A DNA stretch of 64,000 bases, from positions 686,196 to 750,195 of the forward strand of contig NW_003314305.1 in assembly GCF_000143415.4 (NCBI RefSeq). The letters run 5' to 3'. The notes under the pieces were generated by a model. That model worked only from the letters and a program-made list of their open reading frames with translations, did no database searches and was not told the DNA's origin. This document shows positions 51,797 to 64,000 of this stretch, piece after piece (the stretch's first letter is position 1; every line of letters starts with the position of its first letter). This DNA is from Selaginella moellendorffii (taxonomy: Eukaryota; Streptophyta; Lycopodiopsida; Selaginellales; Selaginellaceae). The position numbers and the translations under genes were made by a program.

Positions 51797-52112
51797 GCTA
51801 CACAACTGTGCCAAATCCTTTTTTCCTTTTTTAAAGTATCAACTTTAAACTTTATTCTTCTTTCTTTTCATATTCACTTTAGTCAGGCTTTCTTTTCATA
51901 AAGCAAAATTCACATTCGGTTTTGAAGACACCCCCTTATTGATAGTCTTATATTTCACCTCTGAAATTAAGTATGATATATCTAAGATGTGGTGTACCAT
52001 AGAAACTCAAAGCAATAGTCCAAATACCATAAACATTTCAAAGCGTGTAAAATGTGAGAGAACCATATTCATAATTTACGACACTAGGTGGACCTCCCAA
52101 GCGATTGGAATA
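51797..52112. repeat. About 290-base block present in two of three module copies
   Basis: ACACAACTG...CCCAAGCG stands between AAATGCT and ATTGGAATAG here and at 63421-63715. It is absent at about 24909, where the flanks join directly. Low coding potential. Insertion or deletion cannot be decided. Confidence 0.7.
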
Positions 52113-52241
52113 GAAGCAGCCACATTTCCACCAAAATGCATGAAAACTCGAATCCATTCATTAACTATTTACATGCTAGCATGCGCTAAAGATCTGGCCC
52201 ACCAGAAGCATTAGAAAGCCGAGTCAACTTGTGGTTACACG

Positions 52242-53980
52242 TTGCTTGGCTTCATTGAGTCGGCCTGGAGAACATTAAAGAGAAACAAAACAAGAAAATG
52301 GGACTTACGAGCATGCAAACAAGCACAATGCAAGGCTTTTCATGAGCAGGGCAGAATGGGTGCGAGGCGACACGCGAAGAACAGCCATTGGCGTGGATCT
52401 GGGCGACGATGCTCTCTCTTGGGGGCTGTGGAGTCGGGAAATTCAGAGCCCTCAGCAAGATAATGCTGAGAATCGTCTTCTAGACACAAAACGCTACTTT
52501 GACAAGATGGAATCTTGGACTGTGCTCGATGCTCAATGTGAGCGGCTTGAAGTCGGACGAGGCTTGTTTGCTGAGATGCTAAGTGAGTATAGCGACTTGG
52601 AATGCCTTGTTGACAGCGTAGGGCATACCAAAGAAGACTGGCATTTTCTCAAACAAGGCTGCCCCTTGCAGTTGCCGATATAGTGTCATGCCGAGTCTTG
52701 CAAGCGTTGATGTCCATGCGATTGCATTTCGAGGTAACATGGAATCAACATATGCTTTACGCTGGACATACGCATATGCTGTTGTCCACAACAAGGGTTA
52801 GCATCAAGGAGAATCTTGCATATGAACCAATCCATGCAACAGTATCTGGCATCTCGGCCAAGATAAGTTTGGCATCTTCCAGATGCCTATTTTGGGCATA
52901 TGTGGTCACCATTGTAGACCACAATAAAACGCTCTTGGCTCGCTTGGCATCACTTGTAATACCACATTTTCCATAGATCTGGACGAGAAGATTTTCCAGG
53001 AAAACATTTTCCTTTCGATCTGAAAGGATCTGGCTGTGTATCTTTTTTGCGTCAATGGCGTTGCTGGCAGCTCTCCCTCGAGCACTCTTTAGGACAGCAT
53101 TCTAGAACACTACTAAAGCCTTTGAGCATTCTCTTTTGCTCCAATCTCGCTACCTCATCTTTCATCCCCTTGGAGAGACAGACATAAAGCCCCGAATCCT
53201 CATGAACTTTACAAGAGCCGACCACGCAGGGAAATCCGTCTTAAATGGCATGCTAACGATCAGATCCAGAACCTCCCGGAGCTCCCTGGCGCGACACAAG
53301 AGATCAACTCTGCCATGTAAGTGCCAATCCACAGTCTTGCATTGCGAGAAACAATTCCCTCGATTCCTCGAAAAACCCACCCTACCAAAGAGCGCCTGGC
53401 CGGAGAAGCTTCACACTGGAGCATTTCCCTCAAGAGCTCCAGAGCATCGGGCATATGCCCAAACTGGGCATATGCTCCAATCATTGCATTCCACACGCAT
53501 CGACATATACCCAGAGGGTGCTTATGGACACGGCCAAGGAGGTGTTCAAGCTGGCGAAGGATCCTGCTGTGGACGTCTGGGGGCCCATGATGGGATCTTG
53601 AGACAGCCAAGGCGATGGTGCACAGGATGAAAAACCCGAGGCACGCCATTGTTCGACATCAAGGCTGGAGAAATCAGCGATGCACAGGACGTCTTCAACA
53701 GGATGATGATTACCTCGATCAGGCACTATTCTCTGAGGCAAGGCGCATCTTCAAGGTCATGCCCAACACAGTCGCGTGGAACGCGATCATCCCCACTCAT
53801 GGAGAGATGAGGAGGTGAGAATTCTGTTCGAAGGGATGGGAGCGCAGCGAAACTTGGAGTCGTGGAATGGACGTGACGACTTGGAATATTGTAATCACGT
53901 GAAAGCTGATGGCACTCTTGATAAGCTTGTCACTAAGGTATTTGCAGTTTGCATGATTTTGTTTTGTAGATAGTCCTCTT
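52242..53980. pseudogene. Mosaic of PPR fragments, copy 2
   Basis: Copy of 25140-26340 but more complete. Minus-strand pieces at 53260-53560 read CVWNAMIGAYAQFGHMPDAL and RSLVGWVFRGIEG; at 53160-53300 FPAWSALVKFM. Plus-strand pieces include ARRIFKVMPNTVAWNAIIPTH. PPR fragments from opposite strands are joined, so a rearranged pseudogene cluster. Confidence 0.65.
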
Positions 53981-54099
53981 TATTGCGGAAGTTTGTCGAG
54001 CTCTATTTGAGGCTTTATCCAAGGTCTTTTCCTCGGCAAGAATGTAGTGGTAGTGTAGACCGAGAAGACGTCCTCGGCGGCTTGGAGGTGCCCGGCTGG

Positions 54100-54620
54100 G
54101 CGTAAGCAGAGATGATGATCTCGAGAGAGCAGCCAGCCACCCCATTGAAGACTTCGCATACTGTGATTCGTCACTGTGCCAAATCGAAGGACTTGGATCA
54201 TTTCAGATGGCATGCAAAGTCTTTGGAGGAGGCGAAGCTGTTCCTTGTCACCATGCCACTTGGACCACGTAAATGAAGAGCGAGAACAACTACATCTTCG
54301 ATGTTACCAATATCGGTCTAAGCAAGAACATTGACTTGTTTGCGGAGAATGAGGAGCCCCATTTATCACGACGATGAACTGCTTCAGACTTCTCAACACT
54401 CAGATGAGGCCGAATTATTTGCTGCTTCCTACGAACGTCTCAAATGTGCAGAACAATCACCATGAACTTCATCCAAGGACGAAGAGGTGTGACAATCCTT
54501 GTGCTTGTACTCAACAGGTTTCCTTCCCTTGTCGTTTCGATGCTTGCCATCACGCTGGAGCCATCACGCTGGAGCCATCACGCTGGGTGTGTTTCTACTA
54601 CGAGAAAAGGTCTAACATCT
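54100..54620 (+). pseudogene. PPR-start and catalase fragments, copy 2
   Basis: Parallels 26440-27060 with further deletions. A short tandem repeat GGAGCCATCACGCT (three units) is at about 54552-54590. Confidence 0.6.
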
Positions 54621-54779
54621 CATTTATGCTTTCGCAATTACGATGTATTCACGTTTAACTGAATCCACTGTGCTCCGGAGCTAGTTCCTAAATCTTGAAA
54701 CTGTAAAGCTGTAATTATCGTAAGGTGGCGGGAAAAGAAAAAGCTTGGTATGTTTCTCACTCGCAGTTTATTGCCTGGA

Positions 54780-55240
54780 AGCATTTCAACTTCAAGAGTT
54801 GCCTGAGATCAGGCACCTGAGACTGTGGACTGTTCTTATCACCATTGCCTGTTGCCTGTTGTTCCCTGGAGTTGATACTCCTTAGGCTCTTCACGAGGTA
54901 ACGGCTTTCGATGTTGGCTACCTTGTCCATGGCCATGAATCTCTGTTGCTGCTAGACGACCGCTCTTCCAGACTCAAGATACTTCCCTCCAGGAAGTAAA
55001 GAAAGCAAACAAAATGTCCAGGGCTAAATCCGAGTAAGAAGCAAAGTATCGCCTTCTTGGTTTCGTCTGTGTCCATAGTACGAGCACCCAAAGAGCCTGA
55101 GAAGACATTCACATACCACACTGCCCTTTCTCTGCATGGTTTCGCGAAAGTCCAATTGGTTGAGTAAACAAACACATAAGGCCGGTCGTCATTGCAGTGA
55201 AGGCGAAGAGCTTCTCTTTACGTTCCAGCGGCCTGGAGCA
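54780..55240 (-). pseudogene. Short locus sharing its tail with the acid phosphatase, copy 2
   Basis: As at 39690-40140. The minus strand reads ...MDTDETKKAILCFLLG, FSPGHFVCFLYFLEG, and, beyond a possible intron, AMDKVANIESRYLVKSLRS, then SPQSQVPDL. It might be a small spliced gene; no family recognised. Confidence 0.45.
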
Positions 55241-55399
55241 GGCCCGAGGTCCAGAGCTACTCTTCTTCTCTCGTTCATTGGCTTGCACAGTTTTTATGGA
55301 GAGTGTTCTGTTTCTTTCATTTCTTCTCCTTTTTTTTTCTCCCAGTTAAGTAAGCAGCAGCTCCTACAGCTTACCGGGGAGATCGAGATCTCGTGCTGG
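55241..55399. other. Spacer
   Basis: Pyrimidine-rich; copy of 40.14-40.3 kb. Confidence 0.3.
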
Positions 55400-56985
55400 G
55401 TTTTTGTTTTACAGGTAAGTTTGCGAGCTCTGGAGAATTCGCACCCAAAAAATGGCTGTCCAAGTTTCTAACATCCAATACGCCTCTGAAGCATCCGTTG
55501 ATCCACACCAGAAATGATAATCTTTACTCGAAGCGAAGTTCCCACTCGCCAGATCCTTGTATGTATACTTTTGAGCCAAGCCTTGCAGTGCCTGTCAAGC
55601 CTGTGCTTCCAGATCATCAGCACGACCAAGCCAAGCGAATGCTCTGCGACCACCCCGACGAGAGTGGAGAGACATGGCCCTGTCCAGACACCGGAGGTTC
55701 AGCAGCGTTGTCAGGTTGATGTTGCTGCTGCTTTGCTGCTCGTGTGAGGCTAAACTCCCGCAGGCCACCCGCGGATATGACTTGCAGTCAATCTCGTCGA
55801 AAAGCCTGTCCATTTCCTGTACGGATTTATCGGCACTTGAAATAAGGCATGGCTCTTCCTTCGTTGATATCTTGAGCCTTCGGCTATTGTATCCAGGCCT
55901 TGATCCTAGACAATAGAAAAGACGAAAAGAAAAAGTGTAAGTCACCTTTACCTGTCTAGCTGAGAAGTAAAAGCTGAGGCCAGCTGATCCAGCTATGCTC
56001 ACAATCGCGATAAGAAGAAGCTGACAAAAAGTACCTGGGGGAAAAGCAATGCTAATGAGTTCCTTGTCACCATTGACAAACTGGGATAGCTGAAACCTGG
56101 AGTATCAGCGAGCATAGCCCCCCTAAAATGGCAGATGCAAGAGAAACGTGCCGCATCGTGTGTCTTCCGGATCCAGTCCGTTACGACACCCGAATGACTT
56201 CATCGTCGACTTCGTCTAGTGCCTGTCCACGCGACAATTGAAGTTAGTTTCAGACGAAATTCGAAGGTATACAGACCTGGATGTCATCTGGTGGAAGGCA
56301 AGATTTTCCACGTAGAAAGTTGATCAAGCTCGATTTTCCCACTCCATTTGGACAAAAACAACTGATGTTTTATCTTCATGAAGCCCCATACCAGTCTCTA
56401 CACTGCATATGTATGGTTTATATCCCGACTCCATCAGCTGCTTCTCCCAGCTATCTTTCATCTGAAAACTAAAAATGATCCTTCTATCAGCTTTGCAAAA
56501 GAAAATAAAACGGGTACCTCCTGAGTAACAAGATCCGCCTTACTGAGCACCACTGCTAGAGGTATTCCAGTAGACTCGCCTTTGACTAAGAACCTATTCA
56601 TTATCACAGGATCCAAGCGCGGCCTATCCAGCACCAGTAGCAAATCAACATTAGCCACTGGTGGATCCGAAGTGTCCCATCGTCTCTGTAGAACATCTTC
56701 AATCATCTCGCGTTTGTCTGTCTAATCGATTCCCGAGACTAAAACACTATCACCAACCATGACTCTTCTCCTGATCTTTTGGAGAAATGCTCTCACCACG
56801 CAAAGAAGCTTAATCCCTGCTCTAAAGCCCTCTTCTTGCAAGCTCATCGAGCGCTCCAGCTCGTTCACCACGACAGTCATGAAATTCACCTGCGCCGACG
56901 TGACCTGACCGACTGCTCGATCCTCGGCTAGAAGATTGTCGAATCGCCTCACATCCGTTACATCACGCAGCTGCTTCCCCCTCAT
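55400..56985 (-). pseudogene. RsgA/YjeQ-type GTPase pseudogene, copy 2 (collinear)
   Basis: From ATG 56985: MRGKQLRDVTDVRRF, an OB-like N-terminal part ending VMVGDSVLVSGID then TAG (shared with copy 1), G4 region VANVDLLLVLDRPRLDP/VVLSKADLV, then the P-loop region, where one missing base destroys GPSGVGKS (56330-56355), and DTPGFS (about 56095). The 3' part (55400-55920) continues without a break, which identifies the detached piece at 40.2-40.8 kb. Confidence 0.82.
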
Positions 56986-57112
56986 CGGCAGCCGCGTAAC
57001 CTAGACCTAGAACACATGGCCAAAATTCTCTTTTTGGCGCCAAAATCGGGTTTGGTCCCCTGGTTCTTGGGAGGGAAAAATGGACAATCGGCACAGCACG
57101 TAGAAGCTCCGG

Positions 57113-57337
57113 ATGTGCTGCTGCCACCGGGTTGCCACCTCAAAGACACTACTCCAGCAGCTAAGAGATCTCGTTCTTGGTGACTACAACTTCAACAGTT
57201 CAAGTCACTCCATCTTGGATTATCTTCTTTGCAGCGTGCTCGTTTGCAATCTTTGTGTTTGCCACAGCAACTTTCGGTGTGTACGTTCGCATGCGCTACG
57301 TGGAAAGAAAAGAAGAGGTAACTGTACCAGCTTAAAT
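57113..57337 (+). pseudogene. Four-helix membrane protein 3' end fragment
   Basis: VATSKTLLQQL...RYVERKEE and stop, with one base change of frame near 57175. It directly follows the 5' flank of the GTPase; the same junction, inverted, is at 41.3 kb. Confidence 0.85.
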
Positions 57338-57985
57338 CATGCATGTTTATATAATTAATATGTATGCCAGAAAATTTGGATATAGATAGAGCTCAAGAAA
57401 AGGCACCCCACTCAATTTCATGCTATGTAGAGTATCTCTCATTTCCTACATGCTTTTGGTATCTGGAATGTGTATAGCTTTTGCTTTTCTAAGGCATACA
57501 GCTTGCTTTCATGAAGCAGTCTTTATCTATTGTATTTGAAAGAAACAGTTCTTTGGAATAGAAGTTACTTACAGCCAGCTCTCGTGCTTGATTGCATTGC
57601 CATAGCTTCTATGCTATGCTTCTCAATGTTTTCTTCTAACCATATATGATAAAGTAAACGCTTTCCAAGTGCTTTTTTAAGTTCCCTCTTGTTGCATGAA
57701 TGTGGATTTAAGAGAATTTCTGAACCCACCACCGGGTGTTTTTGAAGATTCCCGACCATGACATGGAGCACACTGGTGGAGTGAAGTTTTGTCTCCTGGT
57801 GCCTGAGGCGCTTTAACGACCTCTTATATCGAATAACAATAATTTACTATCATAGCGCAGGTGTTCAGTTGAAGCGCGAATCGCCAGAAAATCTCATGAC
57901 CCTCTACAGCAGAGCTCAAGAGAAATAGAAACTGACTAGAGCCACTCCTACGAATTTTACGGCATCCAGCGGCTTGAGACTATGA
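57338..57985. other. Module spacer A, fourth copy
   Basis: Similar to 49206-50089 with deletions. Confidence 0.6.
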
Positions 57986-58845
57986 GCGCCAATTTGCTCG
58001 TCCGAATGTATGGCAAATGCGGTAGGCCAAATGATGCCAAGTGAGTGTTTGACGACATCGACGCCAAGACGTTTTCTCGTGGTGACTGCATATGCCCAAA
58101 ACGTGTATGCCCGATCGGGATACTGTTGCATGGAATACAATTCTTAGAGCGTACGCACAGCATGGCCATGTAGACGAGGCAAAAGATTCTCTTTTTTTTA
58201 TTCCAAATCCCAACTTTTGTCGTGGACAACAATGCTTACAGCATATGCCCAAAGCGGGTTTATGTCTAGCGCGAAGCGTATGTTTGATTCTATGTCACCT
58301 CGCAATGCAATTGCATGGAAATGAATGCTTGCTGGATATGCAAGACTCGGAGGTATCTTAGCCTCTTCAGGATTCTTTCGAAAGGTGCCCCAGCATGACA
58401 CTATATCAGCTACTGCAATGGTTCCGGCATTTGCTGCGAGGGGCAATGACAGAGAGGCGTGTGCCTTGTTCGAGAATATGCCGGAGAGGAACGTCTTCTC
58501 ATGGACGGCATTGCTCCAGGGATATGCTGAGAATCGTCTTCTAGACAAGGCAAAGAGCTACTTTGACAAGATGCCAGCATGGAATCTTGTGTTGTGGACT
58601 ATGCTCGTTGTTTCATATGCTCAATGCGAGCGGCTTGAGATTGCACAAGACTTGTTTGTTGAGATGCCCGAGTAGAGCATAGTGACTTGGAATGCCTTGT
58701 TGGCAGTGATCGGGCATGCCAAGCCTTTGGAGGAGGCAAAGCTTTTCCTTGTCACTATGTCCGCATGGAACTTGGTGACCAAAAACACAATTTCTCAGAT
58801 CAAGGAAGTCAAACAAAGTGAAACCACTAGTTGACTTGGCTAATG
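57986..58845 (+). pseudogene. PPR gene copy 4
   Basis: Lacks the first exon part. Frames shift near 58070 and 58190, ATG/AAATG changes occur near 58320, and a stop replaces the Arg codon in MPE(R)S near 58673. The best open part is 58325-58675 (LAGYARLGGILASSG, MPERNVFSWTALLQGYAENR). Confidence 0.8.
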
Positions 58846-58849
58846 CTTC

Positions 58850-59042
58850 TGTCAGGCTTGCTGGAAGAGGAGGCGTCATCGTTGGTGGATCGAACCACAG
58901 CCATGCAACGCGGGATACACAAGACTCTATTGCAGAAGGGAAAGACCATGGAAATGAAGAGCAAGAACAACTACAACTTCGATGTGGTACCAGGATCTCT
59001 TCCTGCGGTCTAAGAACATTGAGTTGTTTCTGGAGAACGAGC
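58850..59042 (+). pseudogene. Catalase fragment after PPR copy 4, truncated
   Basis: Same PPR-catalase fusion, but it ends at TCTGGAGAACGAGC and passes straight into the promoter of the next membrane-protein copy, so a deletion has removed the remaining fragment and spacer. Confidence 0.75.
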
Positions 59043-59136
59043 TTACAAAAAAGTTAGTAACTTTTTTCTATAAACTTCCATTCCAATCCAACAAGTATCC
59101 ACTGCATAATCTGTTTGAGCACAGAAGATTGGAGCT

Positions 59137-61028
59137 ATGGCGGAGTCACAAGGCGCAGCCAAACTGATGTTGAATCCAAGGGAGAAACTCACTGGAGCAC
59201 TTGTGATTGGCATCGCTTTTGCAACTTTCGTGGCAACACTTGTGGTCACTGCCATCTTCGCGGTTCCAAAGATGATCAAGCCACCTCCAGGGGATTACTA
59301 CCCGGATATCGTCAAGGAGGACAAGTGCTCTACTTGCTGGGAAGCCACCGTCTTTGCCACAAGCTCCGATCCATTCTACCAGTGGGTCTGTGATTCCTCA
59401 CTCCCGGATACTCTTAACGCCTCGCTGAGGGGAACGCTTGCATGCCAGAGGGCCAGCATCTGGCGTGTTTCAGGCAATATCACCTCTGCAAATGAGAGCT
59501 CCTTGTATAGCTCGCCAGATCCCCACATTCTTGGAGGAGAGCTTGTCAAGAGAAGCAGGACTCTGGTGTGGAAGATGACAGTCTACTGGGGGATGAGTGT
59601 AAGAGCTTGTTTTGACTTGCTAAATCCCATGGAGGATTCATGTCTCTACACAACGCCGATCGTCCAGACCGCTCTTGGATCATATGCAGCGCTCTTGGTT
59701 GGCATTCCGTATCGGAAGGCTTCACAGAACCCATATGCCGTGGAGAGCAGCGCTTTGTATCTGGACAATAGTGCGGTGTATTTGACGAACTTTGTGAGCA
59801 ACGCTAGAACCGGTGCTGGATTGAAGCTCAAAAGCTCTGGCAAAGGAATCAAGAACTACGTCTACGAAGGCCAGGTTTGCAACAGGGCCTCCCCGATCCT
59901 CATCACTCCGGACGTGGTTTCCTACATGGGTTTTCCAAGCTTACAGTGCGCTTGCGATGGTATCCTTTGCCTTGTGGGTCTGAACATCACTGGCACAGCT
60001 TCGAATGAGGATAAGATTCTTCCTCTGAAACTAAATGCCTCCGGTTGTGGCCAGGGCATGTCGTTTTGGGATTGCGATAGATATCCTTTGAAAGAGCATA
60101 GAACCGAATTCTTCTCTTACAGCCCGAGATGGGAGAGATCGATACTACTCGAGGTGAATTTCAGCACAAACTTCGAGGAGGCAATCCGTGGTCCCAACCA
60201 GATACTCAAAGACTTCGTTTCTTGCACCGAGGACACAATCCAGAAGAAGGATCCGAGCGATGACACACTAGTGTCAGATCTGCAGGAGTGCTTGAAAAGT
60301 CCAATTGTTGCCGTGAGCCCTAGCCCTCGCAAAAGAATCGTAAATGGGGAATTGCTGAAAGATCTCATGGACACCTTCAATAACAAGGTTCCAAACGACA
60401 AGGACGACAACTTCTTGTGTGGCATGGACGAAGGCCAGTCAAAGCTGGCGGACAAGTTGTGCACGGTAAGCTTGGACGATCTAAACATGCAAGTTCTGGA
60501 GAAGCGCTTGAGGGAGTCTTTAACGGACGTGCAAAGGTTCATGAAGGAGGAATGGGAGAGCACTTGGTCGCAGAGATCAGACGTAACTGTTGGGATTGTC
60601 ACAGCGGTGGTGACCATCCTTGTGACCATCTGGGGGATGTTCAACAAGGATTTGCAAAAGGTGGAGGCGTTGATCTTGAAGCGCGCAGGCAAATTCACCA
60701 GTGTTGTGAAAGTGACAATAGGACTTCCACTGTTTAAGACGGGAATTCGGGGTTTTCTGCTCTTGGGTGTAACATGTTTAACGTATTTGTCAGCTTGAAT
60801 GCTGTGCGAAGTGAGCCCCGGCTTGCCACCTCGAAAACACTACTTCAGCAGCAGCAGGGGACCTTGTTCTTCTTGACTACAACTTCAACAGTTCAAGTCA
60901 CTCCATCTTGGATTATCTTCTTTGCAGCATGCTCGTTTGCAATCTTTGTGCTTGCCACAGTAACTTTCGGTGTGTACGTTCGCATGTGCTACGTGGAAAG
61001 AAAAGAAGAGGTAACTGTACCATCTTAA
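59137..61028 (+). pseudogene. Four-helix membrane protein, copy 3 (late frameshift)
   Basis: Closely follows the intact gene from MAESQGAAKL, open for 553 codons. A 10-base deletion (gatcgtgtgg) near 60770 shifts the frame in helix 3 and adds CLTYLSA. The correct frame resumes at 60774-61028 to the normal end. It would make a protein without the last helix; possibly still produced. Confidence 0.88.
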
Positions 61029-61354
61029 ATCATGCATGTTTATATAATTAATATGTATTCTTTGATGAGTTTTGGATATAGATAGAGCTCAAGAAAAAGA
61101 GAAACTGATTAAAATGAAAGTAACTAAAAAGTTACTACGAATTTTGCGGCATCCAGCGGCTTGAGACTATGAGCACAAAAAGACCAGCCCCACATAATGT
61201 GTGTGATTTACGAATTATATCCAGGGATGATTGCGTCTTTCAACGCAGCAATAGCACATTACTTCAGTATCGTGAGCTATGATCAATTTTTTTATCTAAG
61301 AGGGCAAAAGAGAATAAGTCTTTTATAAAACTAGTAGTGTAGAATGCCGTTCTA
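61029..61354. other. Module spacer A, short copy
   Basis: Shortest version; joins CTAAAAAGTTACTACGAATTTTGCGG by deletion. Confidence 0.6.
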
Positions 61355-62390
61355 ATGAGTTCTCTCAAGAGAGCAGCCAGCCACGCCATTGAAGACTTCG
61401 CAACCGTGATTCGCCACTGTGCCAAATCCAAGGACTTGGCAAAGGGTCGCTGGATACACAACCAGATCATTTCAGATCAAAAGGAATACAGAGAGAATGT
61501 CTTCCTGCCCAATTTTCTCGTCCAGATGTATGGCAAATGCAGTAGCCCAAATGATGCCAAGCGAGTGTTTGACGCCATCGACGCCAAGAACGTTTTCTCG
61601 TGGGCTGTTATGATCACTGCATATACCCAAAACGGGTATCTGCAAGATGCTAAGCTTATCTTTGACGAGATGCCCCATGGAATACAATGCTTGGAGCGTA
61701 CGCACAACACAGCCATGTAGAGAAGGAAAATATTCTTTTTGATTCGATTCCAAATCCCAACATTGTTTCGTGGACGACAATGCTTACAGCATATGCTCAA
61801 AGCGGGTATATGTCTAGCACGGAGCATATGTTTGATTCTATGTCACCTCGCAATGCAATTGCATGGACATCAATGCTTGCTGGATATGCAAGACTCGGAG
61901 GGTATCTTAGCCTCTCCAGGATTCTTTCGAAAGGTGCCCCAGCATGACACTATATCAGCTACTGCAATGGTTCCGGCATTTGCTGCGAGGGGCAATGACA
62001 GAGAGGCGTGTGCCTTGTTCGAGAATATGCCAGAGAGGAACGTCTTCTCATGGACGGCATTGCTCCAGGGATATGCCGAGAATCGTCTTCTAGACAAGGC
62101 AAAAAGCTACTTTGACAAGATGCCAGCATGGAATCTTGTGTCGTGGACTGTGCTCGTCATTTCATATGCTCAATGCGAGCGGCTTGAAATTGCACAAGAC
62201 TTGTTTGTTGAGATGCCCGAACGGAGCATAGTGACTTGGAATGCCTTGTTGGCAGCGATCGGGCACGCCTAGTTCTTGGAGGAGGCAAAGCTTTTCCTTG
62301 TCACTATGCCCGCATGGAACTTGGTGACCAAAAACACAATATCTCAGATCAAGGAAGTCAAACAAAGTGAAACCACTAGTTGACTTGGCT
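61355..62390 (+). pseudogene. PPR gene copy 5
   Basis: Has the best-preserved start (MSSLKRAASHAIEDF...NFLVQMYGKCSSPNDAKRVFDAID). A 16-base deletion near 61674 (after GAGATGCCC), an extra G near 61900 and a TAG in GHA(K) at 62270 break the frame. It shows the sequence lost from copy 2. Confidence 0.82.
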
Positions 62391-62394
62391 AATG

Positions 62395-62700
62395 CTTCTG
62401 TCATGAGTTTGCTGGAAAAGGAGGCGTCATCGTTGGTGGATCGAACCACAGCCATGCAACACAGGATGCACAAGACTCTATTGCAGAAGGGAAAGACCAT
62501 GGAAATGAAGAGCGAGAACAACTACAACTTCGATGTTATACCAGGATCTCTTCCCACGGTCTAAGAACATTGACTTGTTTCCGGAGAACGAGCAACCGCT
62601 GCTTTGGTGGTGTTATTGCAAGATGAACTGCTTCAGACTTCTTGTACGCAGTGCACAGGCTGAGGCCGAACTATTTGCTGCTTCCTGCGAACGCTCTCAA
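62395..62700 (+). pseudogene. Catalase fragment after PPR copy 5
   Basis: Same as 23870-24190. Confidence 0.72.
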
Positions 62701-62909
62701 ATTTGCACAACAATCTCCATGAAATTCAGGTCAATTCTCTCTAATCTCAACAACCAACTCGAGCCCACTTATACAGATGATAGAAAGCCTCAAGATGATC
62801 ACTCTCTCGTATCTACTCTCAAAGAAATCCCAGCTTCGGACACACAGGGAATTCTAACTCCTAAGGAGCACCAGCGTGCCTCACGAATTCTCAAACACTA
62901 GTTTATATA

Positions 62910-63330
62910 CTACCTACGCTGTCATTCCATGATCCTCTTGGATCACAACTGCAGATGCCCGATAGCAAATTCCTCCAGGCATCATTAGAAAATCCTCTGC
63001 GCCACCTTGCCACCTGACCTTAGGCGGCAGCTTTAAGAGCAGACGCATAGGTTTGTAAAGAAGGGAGAGCACTTCGGCAGAGAGATCAAGGAGTTGCAAG
63101 AAGTTTGATCGTGAAAGGTCACCAAAGTTGTTAAAGATGGGAGTGTTTGTGCTCGTGGGTGTGACGTGTTCATAAAGCTTGTGAGCCTCGCCTTGCCACT
63201 TTAGAAACACTTCTCCAGCAGCTCAATGGGATCTCGTTCCTAGCGACTACAACCTCAACAGTTCAAGTCACTTGCAATCTAATTTGTATTTTTCAGTTAC
63301 TTTTGGTGTGTACATTCGCATGAAATAACT
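62910..63330 (+). pseudogene. Old membrane-protein relic, copy 3
   Basis: As at 24440 and 51271, with two additional short deletions. Confidence 0.65.
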
Positions 63331-63420
63331 GAAAAACTGTGCTTCCAAGGGAAATTCAAGGTTAAAATGAGAGGGGTACACTGCAAAAGAAACACTAGCC
63401 CGAAAGCAAAGATCCAAATG

Positions 63421-63715
63421 CTACACAACTGTGTCAGATTTTTTTTTGTCTTTTTTAAGTATCAACTTCAAGCTTTATTCTTCTTTCTTTACTCAGGTTT
63501 TCTTTTTATAAAGCAAAATTCACATTCGGTTTTGAAGACACCCCCTTATTGAATAGTTTTATATTTCACCTCTGAAATTAAGTATGATATATGTAAGATG
63601 TGGTGTACCATAGAAACTCAAAGCAATAGTCCAAATACCATAAACATTTCAAAGCGTGTAAAATGTGAGAGAACCATATTCATAATTTACGACACTAGGT
63701 GGACCGCCCAAGCGA
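63421..63715. repeat. About 290-base block, second copy
   Basis: Nearly identical to 51797-52112; absent from the equivalent point at 24909. Confidence 0.7.
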
Positions 63716-64000
63716 TTGGAATAGAAGCAGCCACATTCTCCACCAAAAGGCATAGCATCCATAGACGACATACAGCTTGCAGTCGTGAAAGAATCTCTAT
63801 CTCTTCCCTTTATTTCATTTGCTAGACTCTTCATTGGTTTTGTGTTTTATGGACGTATGAAAACTCGAATCCATTCATTAACTATTTACATGCTAGCATG
63901 CGCTAAAGATCTGGCCCACCAGAAGCATTAGAAAGCCGAGTCAACTTGTGGTTACACTTTGCTTGGCTTCATTGATTCGGCCTGGAGAACATTAAAGAGA
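63716..64000. other. Module spacer B, third copy, running off the window
   Basis: Matches 24918-25175 and 52108-52280, so the repeat array probably continues beyond 64,000. Confidence 0.6.

Overview
This is nuclear DNA of a land plant. The best guess is a lycophyte, Selaginella-type spikemoss. Evidence: a wall-associated receptor kinase, a 492-residue plant catalase, germin-like proteins, a BAHD acyltransferase and PPR genes are all present. Introns are uniformly tiny (about 45-120 bases, mostly 50-65), and a tRNA gene has no encoded CCA. The species name is inference; no search was possible.

1-18.6 kb is ordinary, dense, single-copy genic DNA. In order it holds: a three-exon WAK-like kinase (-), tRNA-Gly(UCC) (+), mitochondrial ATP synthase subunit f (+), a six-exon membrane-anchored HAD phosphatase (-), an 82-residue membrane protein (+), a four-exon 2-oxoglutarate-oxygenase-like protein without the usual iron ligands (+), a tubby C-terminal remnant (-), a roughly 20-exon RST1/focadhesin-like gene (-), and an eight-exon catalase (+) divergent from RST1. 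For the kinase, HAD, oxygenase-like and catalase genes, exon lengths summed from the splice sites give an uninterrupted reading frame.

18.6-64 kb is a birth-and-death zone. A module (catalase 3' end, class-B-type acid phosphatase, a four-helix membrane protein of unknown family, a PPR gene fused downstream to a catalase fragment) has been duplicated repeatedly and has decayed by small deletions, inversions and fragment replacement. One complete membrane-protein gene remains (19.9-21.8 kb). Damaged copies lie at 43.1, 48.8, 57.1 and 59.1 kb, with older relics at 24.5, 41.1, 51.3 and 62.9 kb. Five PPR copies, several catalase fragments, four acid-phosphatase copies or tails and two RsgA/YjeQ-type GTPase pseudogenes accompany them.

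Inside this zone, 27-39.4 kb holds two germin genes with identical proteins. It also holds a BAHD acyltransferase pseudogene split by an 876-base miniature LTR retrotransposon with a 5-base target duplication, and kelch and PPR remnants. A Copia reverse-transcriptase fragment here is split by the most interesting object in the window: a 4.26-kb, visibly AT-rich element (33,269-37,524). It has imperfect terminal inverted repeats and an 8-10 base target duplication, and carries two paralogous Cys-rich proteins of no family I recognise, a SWIM zinc-finger protein and a small leader gene. I see no transposase catalytic domain in it. It is the best candidate for a previously undescribed system.
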